Shown here: piece after piece, positions 14,835 through 23,314 of the stretch
Layout of the letters: every line of letters starts with the position of its first letter
Numbering within the stretch: position 1 is the first letter of the stretch
Made by a program: the position numbers and the translations under genes
Assembly: GCA_030037405.1 (NCBI GenBank)
Contig: JASHRK010000233.1
Span: forward strand, 1-34,786
Length of the DNA stretch: 34,786 bases
Direction: 5' to 3'
DNA from: Acidimicrobiales bacterium
GTDB taxonomy: Bacteria; Actinomycetota; Acidimicrobiia; Acidimicrobiales; Bog-793
The notes under the pieces: model-generated
The model's input: only the letters and a program-made list of their open reading frames with translations
Databases searched by the model: none
Told to the model about the DNA's origin: nothing

Positions 14835-17717
14835 ATGACGACGTTGCTCAAAGAACACGATCTCGGCACTCCGCCGAGGCTCGGGGATCTCGTGACCGTC
14901 GAGGTCGACGGCATGCCGGTGAGCGTGCCCGTCGGGACCTCGGTGATGCGCGCATCGGCGCTGGCAGGCGTCGACGTGCCGAAGCTGTGCGCAACGGACT
15001 CCCTGGAGGCGTTCGGCTCTTGCCGGCTCTGTCTCGTCGAGATAGAAGGCGTCCGCGGCACGCCGGCGTCTTGCACGACACCGGTGGCCGACGGGATGCG
15101 GATCTCCACCCAGACCCCGCGACTCGAGAAGCTCCGGCGCGGGGTGATGGAGCTGTACATCTCGGACCACCCCCTCGACTGCCTCACCTGCCCGGCCAAC
15201 GGAGACTGCGAGCTGCAGGACATGGCCGGCGTGGTCGGCCTGCGCGACGTCCGCTACGGCTACGCGGGCGAGAACCACTTCGAGGAGAAGACGGACGCCA
15301 GCAACCCGTACTTCAGCTTCGACCCGACCAAGTGCATCGTCTGCTCGCGCTGTGTCCGCGCCTGCGAGGAGGTCCAGGGGACGTTTGCCCTCACGATCGA
15401 GGGGCGCGGCTTCTCCTCCAAGGTCTCGCCGAGCGGGACGAGCTTTTTCGATTCGGAGTGCGTCTCCTGCGGCGCCTGCGTCCAGGTGTGCCCGACCTCG
15501 ACTCTCGAGGAGAAGTCGCTGATATCCCTCGGCGTGCCCCGGCGCACGGTGCTCACGACGTGCGCCTACTGCGGGGTCGGCTGCTCGTTCAAGGCGGAGC
15601 TGCGCGGGGACGAGGTAGTGCGCATGGTCCCCTACAAAGACGGCGGGGCAAACGAGGGCCACTCGTGCGTGAAGGGTCGGTTTGCCTGGGGCTATGCGAC
15701 GCACAAGGACAGGATCCTCTCGCCGATGGTGCGCGAGTCGAGCGACGAACCGTGGCGGGAGGTCTCCTGGGAGGAGGCGATCTCCTACGCCGCCACGAGG
15801 CTGAAGGCGATCCAGGAGCGCCACGGCGCCGGCGCCATCGGTGGCATCACGTCGTCGCGCTGCACCGACGAAGAGGTCTTCGTCGTGCAGAAGATGGTAC
15901 GGGCAGCCTTCGGGAACAACAACGTCGACACCTGCGCTCGCGTGTGCCACTCCCCCACCGGCTACGGGCTGAAGACGACGTTCGGCACCTCGGCGGGCAC
16001 GCAGGACTTCCGTTCGGTCGAGCACGCGGACGTCATCCTCGTGATCGGGGCCAACCCGACAGACGCCCATCCGGTCTTCGCATCCCGGATGAAGCGGCGG
16101 TTGCGCAGCGGCGCCAAGCTCGTCGTAATCGACCCGCGGCGAATCGACCTCGTGCGCACGCCGCACGTCGAGGCGCTGCACCACCTCCAGCTGCAGCCGG
16201 GCACGAATGTGGCTCTCATGAACGCACTGGGGCACGTCGTCGTCACGGAGGATCTCGTCGACCGGGAGTTCGTGAGCGAGCGTTGCGAGGACGACAGCTT
16301 CGCCGTGTGGAGCGAGTTCGTCTCGCGCCCGGAGAACAGCCCCGAGGCGCTGGCTCCCGTGACGGGTGTACCTGCAGAGGACATCCGAGCGGTGGCCCGG
16401 CTGTACGCGCAGGGCCCGAACTCCGCCATCTACTACGGGCTCGGGGTGACGGAGCACAGCCAGGGCTCGACGATGGTCATGGCCATGGCGAACCTCGCCA
16501 TGGCGACCGGCAACATCGGACGTGACGGCGTGGGCGTGAACCCCCTGCGGGGTCAGAACAACGTCCAGGGCTCTTGCGACATGGGTTCGTTCCCCCACGA
16601 GTTCGCCGGCTACCGCCACGTCGGGGACGACTCGGTACGCGCCATCTTCGAAGAGGCATGGGGCCGCGAGCTCGAGAGCGAGCCAGGGCTTCGGCTCCCC
16701 AACATGTTCGACGCCGCCGTTGACGGCACCTTCCGAGGCCTTTTCGTCCAGGGAGAAGACGTCGCGCAGTCGGACCCGAACACCAAGCACGTGAAGGCGG
16801 CGCTTGCCTCCCTCGACCTCCTCATCGTGCAGGACCTCTTCCTGAACGAGACTGCGGCGTTCGCGCACGTGTTCTTCCCGGGGACTTCGTTTCTCGAGAA
16901 GGACGGGACGTTCATCAACGCCGAGCGGCGTGTCAACCGTGTCCGGCCGGTCATGCGTCCGCGCAACGGCAAGCAGGAGTGGGAAGTCGTCTGCGAGCTC
17001 TCTCGAGCGCTCGGATACGAGATGCACTACGACAACGCCTCGGAGATCATGGACGAGATCGCCCGCACCACGCCGACGTTCGCCGGAGTCTCCTTCGAGC
17101 TTCTCGACAAGGTGGGAAGCGTCCAGTGGCCCTGCAACGAGAAGGCGCCGCTCGGCACGCCCGTGATGCATATCGGTCAGTTCGTCCGCGGCAAGGGCCA
17201 CTTCGCCGAGACGCCGTTCGTCCCGACCGAGGAGCGCACGAACCGGCGCTTCCCCCTCATCCTCACGACCGGGCGCATCCTCACCCAGTACAACGTCGGC
17301 GCCCAGACCCGGAGGACCGACAACGTCCTCTGGCACGGGGAGGACGTTCTCGACATGCACCCCTTCGACGCCGAGGACCGCGGGATCTCAGACGGCGACC
17401 TCGTCACCCTCGCCAGCCGGGTCGGTGAGACGACACTGCACGCTCGCATCAGCGACAAGATGCCCCAGGGCGTCGTCTACACGACGTTCCACTTCCCCGC
17501 CACCTCGGCCAACGTCGTCACGACCGAGTTCTCGGACTGGGCGACGAACTGCCCGGAGTACAAGGTCACCGCAGTGCAGGTGCGGGCGAGAAGCCGCGAG
17601 CCGATCGAAGAGTCCTCAGAAGCGGCCGGGCGCAGCTCTCACAGAGAGCCCTCCCCCGCCAATACGCATCCCGAGGACGAGCGACACGGAGTTCTCGCTC
17701 GAGGCCGCGTCCGCTAG
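14835..17717 (+). CDS. fdsA: Formate dehydrogenase alpha subunit, molybdenum bis-MGD, cysteine type
   Basis: This 960-residue catalytic subunit oxidises formate to CO2. The N-terminal NuoG-like region carries a [2Fe-2S] site (CATDS..GSCRLC..ASC), the His/Cys [4Fe-4S] site HPLDCLTCPANGDC, and two ferredoxin sites CIVCSRCVRAC and CVSCGACVQVC. The molybdopterin domain starts with the [4Fe-4S] motif CAYCGVGC. The active-site motif is ARVCHSPTG, with Cys371 (codon TGC at 15945) where selenocysteine enzymes have Sec, followed by His372. Late motifs QGSCDMGSFPHEF and GTFINAERRVNRV match the FdsA/FdhF family. The ATG at 14835 has GGAGG 5 nt upstream and is preferred to an in-frame ATG at 14766. The last 30 residues are a polar extension with no recognised function. 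Assembly needs molybdenum cofactor sulfuration, and no fdsC/fdhD gene is present here. Confidence 0.95.
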   Translation: MTTLLKEHDLGTPPRLGDLVTVEVDGMPVSVPVGTSVMRASALAGVDVPKLCATDSLEAFGSCRLCLVEIEGVRGTPASCTTPVADGMRISTQTPRLEKLRRGVMELYISDHPLDCLTCPANGDCELQDMAGVVGLRDVRYGYAGENHFEEKTDASNPYFSFDPTKCIVCSRCVRACEEVQGTFALTIEGRGFSSKVSPSGTSFFDSECVSCGACVQVCPTSTLEEKSLISLGVPRRTVLTTCAYCGVGCSFKAELRGDEVVRMVPYKDGGANEGHSCVKGRFAWGYATHKDRILSPMVRESSDEPWREVSWEEAISYAATRLKAIQERHGAGAIGGITSSRCTDEEVFVVQKMVRAAFGNNNVDTCARVCHSPTGYGLKTTFGTSAGTQDFRSVEHADVILVIGANPTDAHPVFASRMKRRLRSGAKLVVIDPRRIDLVRTPHVEALHHLQLQPGTNVALMNALGHVVVTEDLVDREFVSERCEDDSFAVWSEFVSRPENSPEALAPVTGVPAEDIRAVARLYAQGPNSAIYYGLGVTEHSQGSTMVMAMANLAMATGNIGRDGVGVNPLRGQNNVQGSCDMGSFPHEFAGYRHVGDDSVRAIFEEAWGRELESEPGLRLPNMFDAAVDGTFRGLFVQGEDVAQSDPNTKHVKAALASLDLLIVQDLFLNETAAFAHVFFPGTSFLEKDGTFINAERRVNRVRPVMRPRNGKQEWEVVCELSRALGYEMHYDNASEIMDEIARTTPTFAGVSFELLDKVGSVQWPCNEKAPLGTPVMHIGQFVRGKGHFAETPFVPTEERTNRRFPLILTTGRILTQYNVGAQTRRTDNVLWHGEDVLDMHPFDAEDRGISDGDLVTLASRVGETTLHARISDKMPQGVVYTTFHFPATSANVVTTEFSDWATNCPEYKVTAVQVRARSREPIEESSEAAGRSSHREPSPANTHPEDERHGVLARGRVR

Positions 17718-17756
17718 CCGCAGCCTCGCTTCCCAGCAGGCCCTGGAGGACGATAC

Positions 17757-17969
17757 GTGGCGAGCTCCGACCTCGTCAGGATGGCGAACGACATCGCGGC
17801 GAACTTCCGCTATCTCGGCACGGAGAAGGCAGCCGCGAGCGTCGCCAATCACATCCGCATGTTCTGGGCGCCGGCGATGCGGACCGAGCTTCTCGAGCTC
17901 GCTCGCGGCACGGGCACCCCCCTCGACCCCGTGGTGATCGCCGCCTGCCAGGTGCTGAAGACGAGCTAG
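17757..17969 (+). CDS. fdsD: NAD-dependent formate dehydrogenase delta subunit
   Basis: This is a small, 70-residue helical protein. VRMANDIAANFRYLG near the start and HIRMFWAPAMRTELLEL in the middle are the FdsD family hallmarks. The subunit stabilises the soluble formate dehydrogenase complex and has no cofactor. The GTG at 17757 has GGAGGA 6 nt upstream. It lies 39 nt after fdsA and completes the fdsGBAD operon. Confidence 0.9.
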   Translation: MASSDLVRMANDIAANFRYLGTEKAAASVANHIRMFWAPAMRTELLELARGTGTPLDPVVIAACQVLKTS

Positions 17970-18047
17970 GCGCAACAGGCTCGGGCGGTCTTCATGTTTC
18001 CATCAGGTTCGAAGTCCAGAATCCCCTTGGATGGTAAGAGGCGGTGT

Positions 18048-18069
18048 CCGGGTTAGAAGAGGAACCCGG
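18048..18069 (+). promoter_or_regulatory. Leader hairpin upstream of the LCP gene
   Basis: CCGGGTT and AACCCGG form a perfect 7-bp stem around an 8-nt purine loop (AGAAGAGG), ending 15 nt before the ATG at 18085. The 3' arm runs into GGGAG, the only Shine-Dalgarno-like sequence, so folding might hide it. It could also be a terminator-like element of the fds operon, but it lacks a T-tract. Confidence 0.35.
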
Positions 18070-18084
18070 GAGATAGGCGTAACG

Positions 18085-19671
18085 ATGTCTCCAGAATCGG
18101 ATGCTCCCGGTAGCGAACAGCATGTCCCCGACGCCGGTGGGCCCGCGGTGGCTGGCGCGGTAGACAGCGAATCGAGCGCGCCCCGGCGGCGGTTCCGCCG
18201 GCGTGCTCACACTCGTCGCAAGCGCAGCTGGCGACGAAGGCTTCTCATCACCGTCCTCAGCATCGTCGTGCTGCTCGCTCTCATAGTCGCCGCCGGACTT
18301 GGCTACGTCGCTTACCGCAACGGCCAGATCAAGCGCATCCACGTCAGTCATCTCGCGGCGCCGGCGAAGTCCGGGCCGGAGGTGGGGACGCAGACCTTCC
18401 TTCTCATCGGGTCGACCTCGCGCTGCGCCCTGAAGAAGCAGAACGCTGCGTTCGGGCTCTGCTCAGAGGGGGTAAACGGCGTCAACAGCGATGTCATCAT
18501 CCTTCTCAGGGCCGACGCGAAGACGCACTCGATCTCGGTTCTCTCGATCCCTCGTGACACCGTCCTGTACGGGGTTCGCCCCGTCGACCAGTTCTACAAG
18601 ATCGACGCCGCCCTCGCCGACGGCCCCGGTCAGCTCGTCAACGTGATCGAGCAGGACTACGGCATCCCGATCAACCACTTCGTCGACCTCAACTTCGACA
18701 GCTTCATGAGCGTGGTGAACGCCATCGGCGGTATCGACATGTACTTCCCCTACCCGGAGTACGACGACTACTCCTCTCTCGATATCAAGACCGCCGGCTG
18801 CCACCACCTGAACGGCTTCGAGGCGCTCGCCGTCGTGCGCGCACGACACCTCAGCTACTACGTCGACGGTCAGTGGGAGTACGACGGCACGGGCGACCTC
18901 GGAAGGATCCTGCGGGTGCACGAGTTCCTGAAGGTGCTGGCCGCCACGATGGAGAGACGCGGCCTCGACAACCCGCTCACCGACAACTCCATCCTCGGCG
19001 CCATCGCTCCCCAGCTGACCGTCGACTCGAAGCTTTCCCTCTCCGACATGGTGCACCTGGTTCTCGCCTTCCACTCCTTCAACCCGTCCTCTGCACCCAT
19101 GGCGACGATGCCCAACGTCGAGGACTTCGAGGACTACATGTTCGAGGGCTACGACTTCGGATCGGTCGTTCTCCCCACGTATCCTCAGGACCAGGAGGCG
19201 ATCGACAAGTTCGAGGGGCTCGCCAAGCCGCCCGGGTCGAGCATCTCCCCGAAGAGAATCTCCGTCTCGGTCGTGAACGGCACCTCCCAGGCGGGAGACG
19301 AGACCGAGGTCGCCTCGAAGCTCTCGTCGCTCGGCTACCACGTCGTCTCCACGAGCACGGCAACCCCCGTCGGACCCCTCTCCGAGACGGTCGTCTATTA
19401 CCGGGCCGGCCACCTGCTCGACGCCGAGCGGGTCGTGCAGTCGCTCCACGGCATCGTCTCCATGGCGCTCGGCCCTACTCAGGACGGTGCCGAGGTGAGC
19501 GTCGTGACCGGTTCGAACGCCTCGGTCATCGTGCCTACACCAGGGCACTCGAGCCACCAGCATCACACCGCCGCCGCGTCTTCGGCGACGAGCGACGAGG
19601 ATCTCGGTGCTCCGAGCGCGGCCATCCAGCAACTTCCGGCCTGGGACCCCCGCGCCTGCTCCAACTCCTGA
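18085..19671 (+). CDS. LytR-CpsA-Psr (LCP) family cell-wall glycopolymer ligase
   Basis: The protein has about 528 residues. An N-terminal Arg-rich cytoplasmic stretch is followed by one membrane span (about residues 52-75). The extracellular LCP domain contains NSDVIILLRAD, LSIPRDTVL, INHFVDLNFDSF, NAIGGIDMYF, LNGFEALAVVRARH and GRILRVHEFL. LCP enzymes move glycopolymers such as teichoic acid or arabinogalactan from a polyprenyl carrier to peptidoglycan. The usual Arg before SD is Asn here (NSD). A C-terminal LytR_C domain (ISVSVVNGTSQAG to about residue 460) and a Ser/His/Ala-rich tail complete it. I take the ATG at 18085; an ATG at 18031 in frame would add 18 residues encoded by the leader hairpin region. 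The spacing from fdsD and an independent leader suggest its own transcript. Confidence 0.92.
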   Translation: MSPESDAPGSEQHVPDAGGPAVAGAVDSESSAPRRRFRRRAHTRRKRSWRRRLLITVLSIVVLLALIVAAGLGYVAYRNGQIKRIHVSHLAAPAKSGPEVGTQTFLLIGSTSRCALKKQNAAFGLCSEGVNGVNSDVIILLRADAKTHSISVLSIPRDTVLYGVRPVDQFYKIDAALADGPGQLVNVIEQDYGIPINHFVDLNFDSFMSVVNAIGGIDMYFPYPEYDDYSSLDIKTAGCHHLNGFEALAVVRARHLSYYVDGQWEYDGTGDLGRILRVHEFLKVLAATMERRGLDNPLTDNSILGAIAPQLTVDSKLSLSDMVHLVLAFHSFNPSSAPMATMPNVEDFEDYMFEGYDFGSVVLPTYPQDQEAIDKFEGLAKPPGSSISPKRISVSVVNGTSQAGDETEVASKLSSLGYHVVSTSTATPVGPLSETVVYYRAGHLLDAERVVQSLHGIVSMALGPTQDGAEVSVVTGSNASVIVPTPGHSSHQHHTAAASSATSDEDLGAPSAAIQQLPAWDPRACSNS

Positions 19672-19719
19672 GCCTCGGGACGCAGCTCCTCGAGTCAGCT
19701 CCCAGCTCATTAAGTAAAC

Positions 19720-19747
19720 TTGCAACGGTTTCCGTTTCCTGTAAACT
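19720..19747 (+). promoter_or_regulatory. Promoter of the zinc operon with palindrome between -35 and -10
   Basis: TTGCAA (19720-19725) and TAAACT (19742-19747) are 16 bp apart, and the ATG follows 7 nt later, so the transcript should be leaderless. The palindrome AACGGTTTCCGTT (19724-19736) lies between the hexamers. GTAAACT also occurs as a direct repeat at 19714 and 19741. A Zur dimer bound here would block polymerase; the site does not match the Streptomyces or mycobacterial Zur boxes closely. Confidence 0.6.
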
Positions 19748-19754
19748 CTCTGCA

Positions 19755-20690
19755 ATGCTTACCGATAAGGTCTGGCGGGCGGCAGTGGCGATCGTCGTCT
19801 CCGCAGCCGTCGCGGGGATGACCCTCGGTGCGTGCAGCTCTTCAGGGGCGGCGCCAAAGGACGGCAGGATCGCCGTGGTCGCCGCCGAGAACGAGTACGG
19901 GAACGTGGCCTCCCAGATCGGCGGGCGCTACGTCTCGGTGTCGTCGATCGAGAGCAACCCCAACACCGATCCCCACGACTACGAGGTGAGCCCTGGAGTC
20001 GCCGGAGAGGTGAGCCGGGCGCAGGTGGTCATCCAGAACGGCATCGGTTACGACGACTACATGTCGAAGATAGAGTCCGCCTCCCCCAACGCCAAGCGGC
20101 GGGTGATCGACGTCCAGGAGTTGCTGGGGCTGCCGGACAGCACGCCGAACCCCCATCTCTGGTACAACCCGGTGACGATGCCCAAGGTCGCCAAGGCTCT
20201 CGCCTCCGACCTCGGCTCGATCGAGCCCGTGCATGCCTCCTACTTCAAGGCGAACGCGAGCAAGTTCGTCGCCTCTCTCGACCCCTGGCTGAAGGCGATC
20301 GCCCGTTTCAAGGCGACCTTCCCCGGCACTCCGGTCGCCACGACCGAGCCGGTGGCCGACTACATGCTCGAGGCAGCCGGGACGCGCAATCTGACACCGT
20401 TCAGCCTGCAGGCTGACATCATGAACGGTGTCGACCCCTCGCCCGAAGCCGTCTCGATCCAGGATGGCCTCTTCAGCCACCACAAGGTCAAAGTCTTCGT
20501 CTACAACCAGCAGGTGACGGACTCTCTTACGCAAAGCTTCGTCACGGCCGCGAGAAAAGCCGGCATCCCCGTCGTCGGCGTCTACGAGACGATGCCCGTC
20601 CCTGGCTACGACTACCAGTCCTGGATGCTTGCTGAGGTGAAGGCGCTCTACAGAGCCGTCGCGGCCAAGGTCTCGACGGTGAGGCTGTAA
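19755..20690 (+). CDS. znuA: Zinc/manganese ABC transporter substrate-binding lipoprotein
   Basis: The protein has 311 residues with a lipoprotein signal ending VAGMTLGAC, so Cys27 would be lipidated. It belongs to the ZnuA/PsaA cluster A-I family. Metal-ligand motifs are visible: DPHDYEVSP with its His, NPHLWYNP with its His, and TTEPVADYML, where the third ligand is a Glu in place of the more usual His. The stop is 2 nt from the ATG of znuC. The short His-rich loop of many ZnuA proteins is absent. Zinc is favoured over manganese because a Fur/Zur-type regulator with CxxC pairs lies at the other end of the operon. Confidence 0.88.
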   Translation: MLTDKVWRAAVAIVVSAAVAGMTLGACSSSGAAPKDGRIAVVAAENEYGNVASQIGGRYVSVSSIESNPNTDPHDYEVSPGVAGEVSRAQVVIQNGIGYDDYMSKIESASPNAKRRVIDVQELLGLPDSTPNPHLWYNPVTMPKVAKALASDLGSIEPVHASYFKANASKFVASLDPWLKAIARFKATFPGTPVATTEPVADYMLEAAGTRNLTPFSLQADIMNGVDPSPEAVSIQDGLFSHHKVKVFVYNQQVTDSLTQSFVTAARKAGIPVVGVYETMPVPGYDYQSWMLAEVKALYRAVAAKVSTVRL

Positions 20691-20692
20691 CG

Positions 20693-21595
20693 ATGGCGCA
20701 CACGATCCTCGCCTCCGCCGAGAGCTCGGGCGAGAGCTCCGGCGAGAACGCCATCGCCCGCCGGCAGAGCCAAGAGAACGGCTCGCAGGAGATCCTCTCG
20801 GTCGATTCGGTGAGCGTTCACCTGGATGGCCGCCAGGTCCTTCGTGACGTGAGCTTCGTCCTCAAAGAGGGCGAGCTGACGGGGCTCATCGGGTCCAACG
20901 GAGCCGGGAAGACCACGCTGTTCCGGGTCATCCTCGGACTCGTCGCCCCGACGTCGGGCGAGGTTCTCCTCGCCGGTGCCCCGCGCTCTCGCCGCAACCG
21001 GCTCGTCGGCTACCTCCCCCAGGACGTCTCGCTCGATCCGGACATGCCGCTTCGAGCCCGCGACCTCGTCGCTCTCGGCGTCGACGGCCACCGTCTCGGC
21101 CTCCCTCTCCCCTCGGCGGCGAGACGTGCTCTCGTCGACGAGATGCTGGAGGCCGTCGAGGCCTCGTCTTTCGCCAACGCCCGGGTCGGCAAGCTCTCGG
21201 GCGGAGAGCAGCAGCGGGTTCTCATCGCCCACGCCCTCGTCGGCCGGCCCCGGCTGCTGCTCCTCGACGAGCCCTTGGCCAACCTCGACCTGAGAAGCGA
21301 GCAGGAGGTCGTCGCCCTCCTCGCCCGCATCTCCACCGAGCAGGGCGTCGCCATCCTGATCTCCACCCATGACATCAACCCGCTCGTTCCCGTGATGGAC
21401 CGTGTCGTCTACCTAGCGTCGGGGCGGGCCGCCAGTGGTACCACCGACGAAGTCGTGACGACGGAGGCGCTGAGCGCCCTCTACGGGCACCACGTCGACG
21501 TCGTCCACGTGCACGACAGGGTGCTCGTCGTGGCCGGGCGGGAGCCCGTCGCCTACCGCCACAGGCAAGAAGAGCCTGTCGTGGAGGTGATCTGA
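20693..21595 (+). CDS. znuC: Zinc ABC transporter ATP-binding protein
   Basis: This protein has 300 residues. After a polar 35-residue N-terminal extension, a standard ABC ATPase follows: Walker A GSNGAGKTT, Q-loop LPQDVSLD, signature LSGGEQQR, Walker B LLLLDEPLANLD and switch His in STHD. The C-terminal part has a His-containing loop HHVDVVHVHD, found in several metal transporter ATPases. It energises import through the two permeases that follow. It is nearly contiguous with znuA (2-nt gap) and with the first permease. Confidence 0.92.
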   Translation: MAHTILASAESSGESSGENAIARRQSQENGSQEILSVDSVSVHLDGRQVLRDVSFVLKEGELTGLIGSNGAGKTTLFRVILGLVAPTSGEVLLAGAPRSRRNRLVGYLPQDVSLDPDMPLRARDLVALGVDGHRLGLPLPSAARRALVDEMLEAVEASSFANARVGKLSGGEQQRVLIAHALVGRPRLLLLDEPLANLDLRSEQEVVALLARISTEQGVAILISTHDINPLVPVMDRVVYLASGRAASGTTDEVVTTEALSALYGHHVDVVHVHDRVLVVAGREPVAYRHRQEEPVVEVI

Positions 21596-21599
21596 GAGC

Positions 21600-22472
21600 G
21601 TGGTGGCGGGGCTCGCTCCGGTGATCGAGCCAGGTTTCTTCTCGAACGGCCCGGTGCAGCTCGCTCTCACGGTCGGGGGCGTCGTCGCCGTCGTCTCAGG
21701 GCTCGTCGGCACCTTCACGGTTGTGAGAGGGCAGTCCTTCGCCGGCCACTCGCTCGCCGACATCGGTACCGCGGGCGGCTCGGCCGCCTTCCTTCTCGGG
21801 GTGAGCCCTCTCTACGGTTTCTTCGCCATGAACCTCCTTGCCGCGGGCGCCATGGAGCTGATCGGGCTGAGGCGGCCGCGGGGCCGCGACCTTGCCACCG
21901 GGGTCGTCCTCGGAGCGGCCCTCGGGCTGGCAGCCCTCTTTCTCTATCTCGACACGACCTCTACGAGCACCACCGGCGCCACGATCAACGTCCTCTTCGG
22001 CTCCATCTTCACCCTCTCGACCTCCCTCGTGCCCGTCGTCGCCGTCTTCGGCGGTGTCGCCGTCGGACTGGTGCTCCTCCTCTACCGCCCTCTCCTGTTG
22101 AGCTCGTTGAGCGCCGACCTCGCTGCCGCCCGGGCTGTACGGGTGCGCCTGGTCGGCGCCGGCTACCTCGTCGCCCTCGCCTTTGCCGTCTCGCTCTCGG
22201 CCATCGCGATCGGCGCCATCCTCTCGACCGCCCTCTTGATCGGCCCCGCCGCCACCGCCCTGCGCCTCACGCGACGGCCAGGGCTCGCCATGGCGGCGGC
22301 CGCCGGGCTCGGCGTCCTCGCCACCTGGCTCGGCGTCCTCCTCGCCTACGACAGCTTCTACTGGCAACCGTCGTCGCAGGGCTGGCCCGTGAGCTTTTTC
22401 GTGGTGGCCCTCGTAGTGGTCCTCTTCCTCGCCGCCCAGGCCTTCGTGGCGATGCGGGAACGGCGCGTCTGA
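21600..22472 (+). CDS. znuB: Zinc ABC transporter permease, first copy (ABC-3 family)
   Basis: This 290-residue ABC-3 family permease has about eight or nine hydrophobic spans. It contains family-typical blocks TVVRGQSFAGHSLADIGTAGGS near residue 40 and ILSTALLIGPAATALRLTRRPG near residue 205. It forms the membrane channel with the second permease or as a homodimer. The GTG at 21600 follows GGAGGTGATC, a long match to the 16S anti-Shine-Dalgarno sequence, although the spacing is long. A second GTG directly after it is equally possible. The stop codon shares one base with the next ATG (TGATG). Confidence 0.88.
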   Translation: MVAGLAPVIEPGFFSNGPVQLALTVGGVVAVVSGLVGTFTVVRGQSFAGHSLADIGTAGGSAAFLLGVSPLYGFFAMNLLAAGAMELIGLRRPRGRDLATGVVLGAALGLAALFLYLDTTSTSTTGATINVLFGSIFTLSTSLVPVVAVFGGVAVGLVLLLYRPLLLSSLSADLAAARAVRVRLVGAGYLVALAFAVSLSAIAIGAILSTALLIGPAATALRLTRRPGLAMAAAAGLGVLATWLGVLLAYDSFYWQPSSQGWPVSFFVVALVVVLFLAAQAFVAMRERRV

Positions 22473-23314
22473 TGTTCGCCGACTTCATGGTCAACGCCTG
22501 GGTGGCGGCGACGATCGTCGCCGTGGTCGCAGGCGTGGTCGGCTACTTCACCGTCCTGCGAGGCTCCGCCTTCGCCGCCCACGCCCTCCCGAACGGCGCC
22601 TTCGCCGGTGCCGCCGGGGCAAGTCTCCTCGGCGTCAACGCGCTCGTGGGGCTGATCTCCTTCTCCCTCCTCGGCGCTCTTTCGATCGCCGCCCTCGGGC
22701 GCCGGGCCCGACACGACGTGGCCACGGCGCTCGTCGTCGTGATGATGCTCGGTCTCGGAGCGCTGTTTCTCTCGATGACGACCGAGTACGCACCGGAGAT
22801 CTTCGCCCTTCTCTTCGGCGAGGTCCTCGGCGTCAGCAGTAACGAGCTCGTGCCGACCGCTCTCATCGGGGCCGTCTCCATCGTCGCCATCCTCGCTCTC
22901 TACAGGCCGCTCACCATGTCCTCTGTCGTCCCGGAGATCGCCGAGTCGCGTGGCGTGTCCAGCAGGGCGATGGACCTCGCCTTCCTCGTCGTCCTCGCCC
23001 TCGTGACGACGATGGCGGTCCCCGTCGTAGGTGCCTTGCTGATCTTCAGCCTTCTTATCAGCCCTGCTGCCGCCGCCCGAGCCTTCACGAGCCGGCCCCT
23101 GCGCGCGGTCCTCCTCTCCGTCGCGCTCGCCCTCGCGACCGTCTGGGCGGCCATAGCCCTCTCGTATCTCTCCAACCTCCCGATCGGCTTCTTCGTCGGC
23201 GCCGTCGGAGCCCTCAACTACGGCCTCGCCAGAGGGTGGTCGGGCCGTCCCGGGAACAAGCCGCGCCCGGGGAGCAGCCGGCGTGGCTCAGGCGCAGTCC
23301 TCGCAGATGCCTGA
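22472..23314 (+). CDS. Zinc ABC transporter permease, second copy (ABC-3 family)
   Basis: This second ABC-3 permease, 280 residues, is related to the first but not a recent duplicate: FTVLRGSAFAAHALPNGAFAGAAG aligns with the first protein's FTVVRGQSFAGHSL block (shown here only by FTVLRGSAFAAHA). The cytoplasmic coupling region and GALLIFSLLISPAAAARAF motif are present. Two distinct permeases suggest a heterodimeric channel. Translation is coupled to the upstream gene through TGATG. The last 27 bases overlap the 3' end of the zur gene on the opposite strand, encoding a polar Arg/Gly/Ser tail. Confidence 0.88.
   Translation: MFADFMVNAWVAATIVAVVAGVVGYFTVLRGSAFAAHALPNGAFAGAAGASLLGVNALVGLISFSLLGALSIAALGRRARHDVATALVVVMMLGLGALFLSMTTEYAPEIFALLFGEVLGVSSNELVPTALIGAVSIVAILALYRPLTMSSVVPEIAESRGVSSRAMDLAFLVVLALVTTMAVPVVGALLIFSLLISPAAAARAFTSRPLRAVLLSVALALATVWAAIALSYLSNLPIGFFVGAVGALNYGLARGWSGRPGNKPRPGSSRRGSGAVLADA

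Noticed and set aside
15942..15950. Selenocysteine at the formate dehydrogenase active site
   Set aside because: The codon is TGC (Cys), not TGA.
14760..17360. Very long minus-strand open frame (866 codons) opposite fdsA
   Set aside because: It has no recognisable motif and mirrors the codon bias of fdsA, which has full cofactor motifs.
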